Positions 60,101 through 64,000 of a stretch of DNA of 64,000 nucleotides are shown here, one piece after another. The DNA is from Pisaster brevispinus (Eukaryota > Echinodermata > Asteroidea > Forcipulatida > Asteriidae), in NCBI GenBank assembly GCA_023634235.1, contig JAMKCF010000003.1:9188742-9252741 (forward strand), read 5' to 3'. The number at the start of each line of letters is the position of its first letter. The first letter of the stretch is position 1. Below the pieces are notes generated by a model. The model was not told the DNA's origin. It ran no database searches and worked only from the letters and a program-made list of their open reading frames with translations. The translations under genes and the position numbers were made by a program.

Positions 60101-63100
60101 AACACTTCTTCGTGAAAGAGAGCATGCCACCACGCGCGACATTAGACAACTATTACACTTCCACGTAAAAAACCGCAAAGTGGCACTAATGGGCTTCCGT
60201 ATACCAATGCGCTTGTATATTGACTTGGATATTTAACATGTCCCCGAGCGAACTACTTGTGCCCGGCCACTGGATTTTGTACTCGATAGTATCGAAATTG
60301 TGGATATCAATGAACTCGGATGACGTGTACTCGCACCGTACTTGATGTCCAAGTACTCGAACTCGAGTACATTCAGGCCACTTTTCGTGTAATTGATGGT
60401 AGCCTTAGTACTCGGCCAATAAGAACTTGACCACAAGACTCACTCCTTGCGGCACTCTCATCAGTCTGCTAAGTCTTTACGTCAAATGCTTTCATATGAG
60501 AACACCGCATTGCCAGCATGAATGGTGACCATGTTTTTCTTCACGGAATTGGCAAACATTATATAGTTATTGGTGATACTGAACGTCGAAAAAGAAGGCG
60601 ATCTTCACCTTTAATCAGAACGAGCTTGAGTTGGCTGACTAAAAACGTTCAACATTCACCCGGTTCATCATTTAATTCGAGGTTAATGATAAACTAAGGC
60701 ATGTCACTTAGTAATTCACCTATTAGTACAAAATCTAGCATCGGGGTCGAGTTTACTGTGAAAACAAGTGGAACATATCAGATGTTAGTTTAATATGCAG
60801 ATCTTAGCTTGGTTTCGCGCACAGATGTCGCGGGTGTTCTGCAAGATTGGTCGAGCCCTGGGAAGACCCCGTGTTGCCACTGATTAATGATGAATAGTCA
60901 ATATGCACATACAGGCATGTAGGCAGTTACCATAGCTGCAAAACACGCAGAGCAGCCTTTATGTGGAAAAACCCAAGATCAAACCTACAACAGGGGAATT
61001 TTTCAAATATCAGTGATAATTCTAAAGAATAACAACCACGGCACTTTTGAAAACTTCTCTCTATAACGATAGCAAGTATTTTATGTTGATAATCGCTAAA
61101 ATGCTGAGTGTACGGTCTTCAACCATAACTAACTAATATTTACAACGTATCGAATATAGTTTCTGTTCTACGTTCTTTAAAAACACCCATAAATCTTACG
61201 GTAATAGTTTGGAACAAAAGCAACCGTTCTAACCGTACCGACACTAACAAAATGTCCAACCTATGAGTGTACCGGAGTTTTTCATGGAACGCTGCAGCTA
61301 ATGTAATAGAAAACCTCCACGGAGACCCCAAGACCTTCCGCATTAATGGAACTCAAAAAATATATACATGTATAATACTATAATGGCAGCGAACCAATCT
61401 AGTCTGGTTTGGCCAACGCCACATTTATGCCCAATCAGACCCACAGACGAATAATAATAGCCCGCGGTTAATTTAGATTGATCAATTTAATTTGCGCGAG
61501 AGTTCCATTTTCCTATCATTAACTGCACTGGGTCTTCGCCATGAAAACAACATAATAGTATGATGCATTATGAACGGAGGAATTCCGAATAGACAGAGAA
61601 TACCGAGGGGACGGACAATATAGTCACTAAAAGCAGGCCTTACGGCTGCGTTTGTAGAACTATATACCTGAAGTCATTCTTCCAATGGACTTTACAATAT
61701 AAGGTTAATGAGAAGAAAAAAAATTGCTCCCCATTAATTGGGGAGTTGGAAATTGACACATCTTTTTAAACAAACTGTGTTATGATATAAGACCAGGAAC
61801 TTTAAAACCCTGTAAACCCGGGCCACACAATGAAATTACGTTATAAACCAACAATACAAAGTACATAGTGTATAAAGAGTGACTTGAATCAGCAGTTGGG
61901 TTTGAGGCACAGTCCATAATATGCTTTTAAATCCCACACAACAAAATAGTAACCTAACCTTTTTAAATTGCATCAGTCCTTATATACACCTTTAACAAAA
62001 ATTGTTGACGTTATTTGCTGCAGCAAAGATTCGATTATTAACGAGCGGCAAATACTTGTACATTATTGGAACCAGCTATCCTCTGTCTGCCAATTATTTT
62101 CTGCCCAGGGTAAAGACAAAAATAGAACCGTTTTATATATTTAACCTAAAAGCTCACCAATAATAAAGTTCGTAGGAGTACAATCTTCCAAAGAAAAATC
62201 TCTGAAATAATGTCATTCGAGAAAAAAGCATTTTGAAGACCTTCCAAATTACCTTTAGCAATCGAAGTATGCCATCACAGTCTGTTGTTTGCATAGCACT
62301 ATGGTATACACGCATTAAAATTAACGTTTATTCTGACAGAAAAAACAGGGTTTATATCTGCCAAAGATTGTACAATGAAAAATTCCATTGTTGGAACGTG
62401 AAATACGCATGGGGCCATTTTAGTAAGCAAATGTTTTGTTGTATCATCGATAACAATGGACACTTTTGGTCTGACATAGACTCATGATGAAGTCCTTCTC
62501 AATGGAACAAAGTGTCCCCACCACCCACAATATTTCCTTTGTTCAAGTTGTACCCCAGAGCGGAATTCTTTAGAAACGGAAACTTTATGAATATGCTATG
62601 AGCTACGGTTGTTAACGGGCACAAAGTTCTTCACAAAGCTAAAATGACAATCCATGTCGTACTCTTCTTGAAATTCGTAAATGTTCCGGACATTTTCACA
62701 GGTTTGTTGTATGGTGTGTTTATTGAACAAAATTGAGGATGGGGGTGAATGTACGTATATTGAGAAAACCTCACACATCAAAACACTTACCTTTAACGGT
62801 GGGATGCATTTCAGTGGTGTATATTGTTTTTTTGTTGTGCCCAAACTGCAATTCTTCATTTTCTGTTTTATTCACATGTAGGCCTATTTTGTAGCTGAAT
62901 AATAAGAATAATAATAATTTTTAGTTTACAATAATTGGCGTTTTTTTAAATTGATGAATTTCTGCCACCATTCAGACTGTTCCCCGTGCTTTCAATTTAC
63001 AGCGATCAATCTTCGCGCGATTGTCTGGTTTTACTGTCATTTTCTATAAGTTTCAAGTTGTTTATGTTTAATCAATGACGTGTAATGAAAAATGTTTGGC

Positions 63101-64000
63101 GTTTTCGCTTGTTGTTTTGTCTAAAAAGTACATTCTGTGCATCAGAATAGTCTAACGTCATGGGACCTTATGGGATTTTCCCACTATTATTTCAGACGAT
63201 CGTGCAGTGCGGAGCGTGGATGGAATTAACTTATACTGTACGCCATCCAAATTAATTACGGTATGGAAGTGGTGGCAATTTGGGATTTAGATAAAAAACA
63301 TTTCCATGGAATAGGCCTACCGCACATTTGAGATGGTCTAGCAATGCTCTCAAATCAATCAGGTAAAGTATAACTCTTCAATTACGGATACAATTGTATA
63401 CATTGCATCAAATAGTCAGGGTTGTTTAGAGGTTACAGACTGGTTCCAATTTCATGCACAGCTGGTCCTCGTTTCCCAAAGGTGCTAAGGTTATCTTACA
63501 TAGTGGATCAGGTTGGCTTTAATGGCTTCTTCCCTGTATTTCACCTCGTGGACCCCGGTTTACATCCCAAAAAGGAGAGTAGCTTCCAGCTTGGGTTTCC
63601 AGCCCTTATAAATCTGTGTAGTTTTTCCCTGTCTATGTTTTTCTCCCATCGTTAAAAAATGATTAAGTTCGTTTTTAGCTGAAAGATTATTTCAACAAAA
63701 CAATCAATGACAAGTATTACAATGTAAAGGATTTGTCAATCATCAAAACAAACCTATTAAATCATCACCTCATATCAAAGCTGAACGATTGTATGAAACA
63801 GTTAAGAGAAGAGCCAATCCACGCCTTCTAAAATAATGAGTTGAGAGTGGAATATAATGATCCGGAAGATCAACATTCCTTATTTTGATCACCGCAATCG
63901 AAACAAACCCGGTATGAAGGCGTAAGCATAATCCACTCGGTTAGTCAGCCACACCAGCCACACTTGCCGTTACCAATCTTGTTGCAGCGGAAGAGGCTTA
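57200..64000. other. No recognisable gene
   Basis: Only short unrelated frames. It holds an (AAAT)n run, a 15-G run (57864-57878) and a slightly CpG-richer patch at 58130-58340. A stretch at 63470-63600 (CCTCGTGGACCCCGGTTTAC, GAGTAGCTTCCAGCTTGGGT) looks like a decayed dispersed repeat, but I cannot name it. Confidence 0.55.

Noticed and set aside
60233..60436. Minus-strand frame with repeated CTCGAGTAC-like words
   Set aside because: Low-complexity ACTCG/GTACTCG sequence; no domain or splice context.

Overview
The window is AT-rich, intron-rich animal genomic DNA. It holds parts of two protein-coding genes, both on the minus strand, in a background crowded with short transposons, tRNA-derived SINEs and tandem repeats. 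The only coding sequence I can support is a set of small exons (69-248 bp) bounded by canonical AG/GT splice sites. The repeat types and the two gene families suggest a marine invertebrate deuterostome, most plausibly an echinoderm. That is an inference from style, not a diagnosis. There are no operons, CRISPR arrays or prokaryotic signals.

Gene 1 (minus, start codon at 30455, running off the left edge) encodes an SLC6-family Na+/Cl- dependent amino-acid/neurotransmitter transporter. Seven coding exons chain in phase: 30455-30379, 27277-27030, 26179-26045, 18530-18302, 17708-17576, 14242-14108 and 2863-2757. They give about 354 residues covering the cytoplasmic N-terminus through TM6. TM7-TM12 must lie beyond base 1. 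The first exon, a small N-terminal one about 3 kb upstream, is visible only through its splice phase.

Gene 2 (minus, about 53452 to 39824) encodes an AGC-type Ser/Thr kinase of the RSKR (SgK494, ribosomal protein S6 kinase-related) type. Eight exons give 397 residues, with every catalytic motif present and the whole kinase domain recovered. The N-terminus is incomplete. Two weak, phase-compatible upstream exons (55680-55587 and 56969-56932) are offered as candidates. The C-terminus either ends at the stop at 39826-39824 or is spliced from a donor after 39929.

Between the genes, at about 31437-33845, lies a 2.4-kb minisatellite with a 49-bp unit and higher-order structure. About thirty units contain a 12-mer identical to the first 12 nt of let-7 microRNA, so a minus-strand transcript would carry about thirty let-7 seed sites. 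This is the most provocative observation here, although coincidence is not excluded.

Other repeats: a 984-bp non-autonomous DNA transposon with 17-bp terminal inverted repeats and a 6-bp target duplication (15923-16906); at least six foldback MITE-like elements; at least three tRNA-derived SINE copies of one family and several of a Leu/Ser-tRNA-like family; degenerate minisatellites at 9125-9320 and 29285-29755; and a dispersed family with a recurrent GGCACCAAGGCA-like motif. From about 57200 to 64000 I see no gene. I see no evidence of a wholly new biological system.
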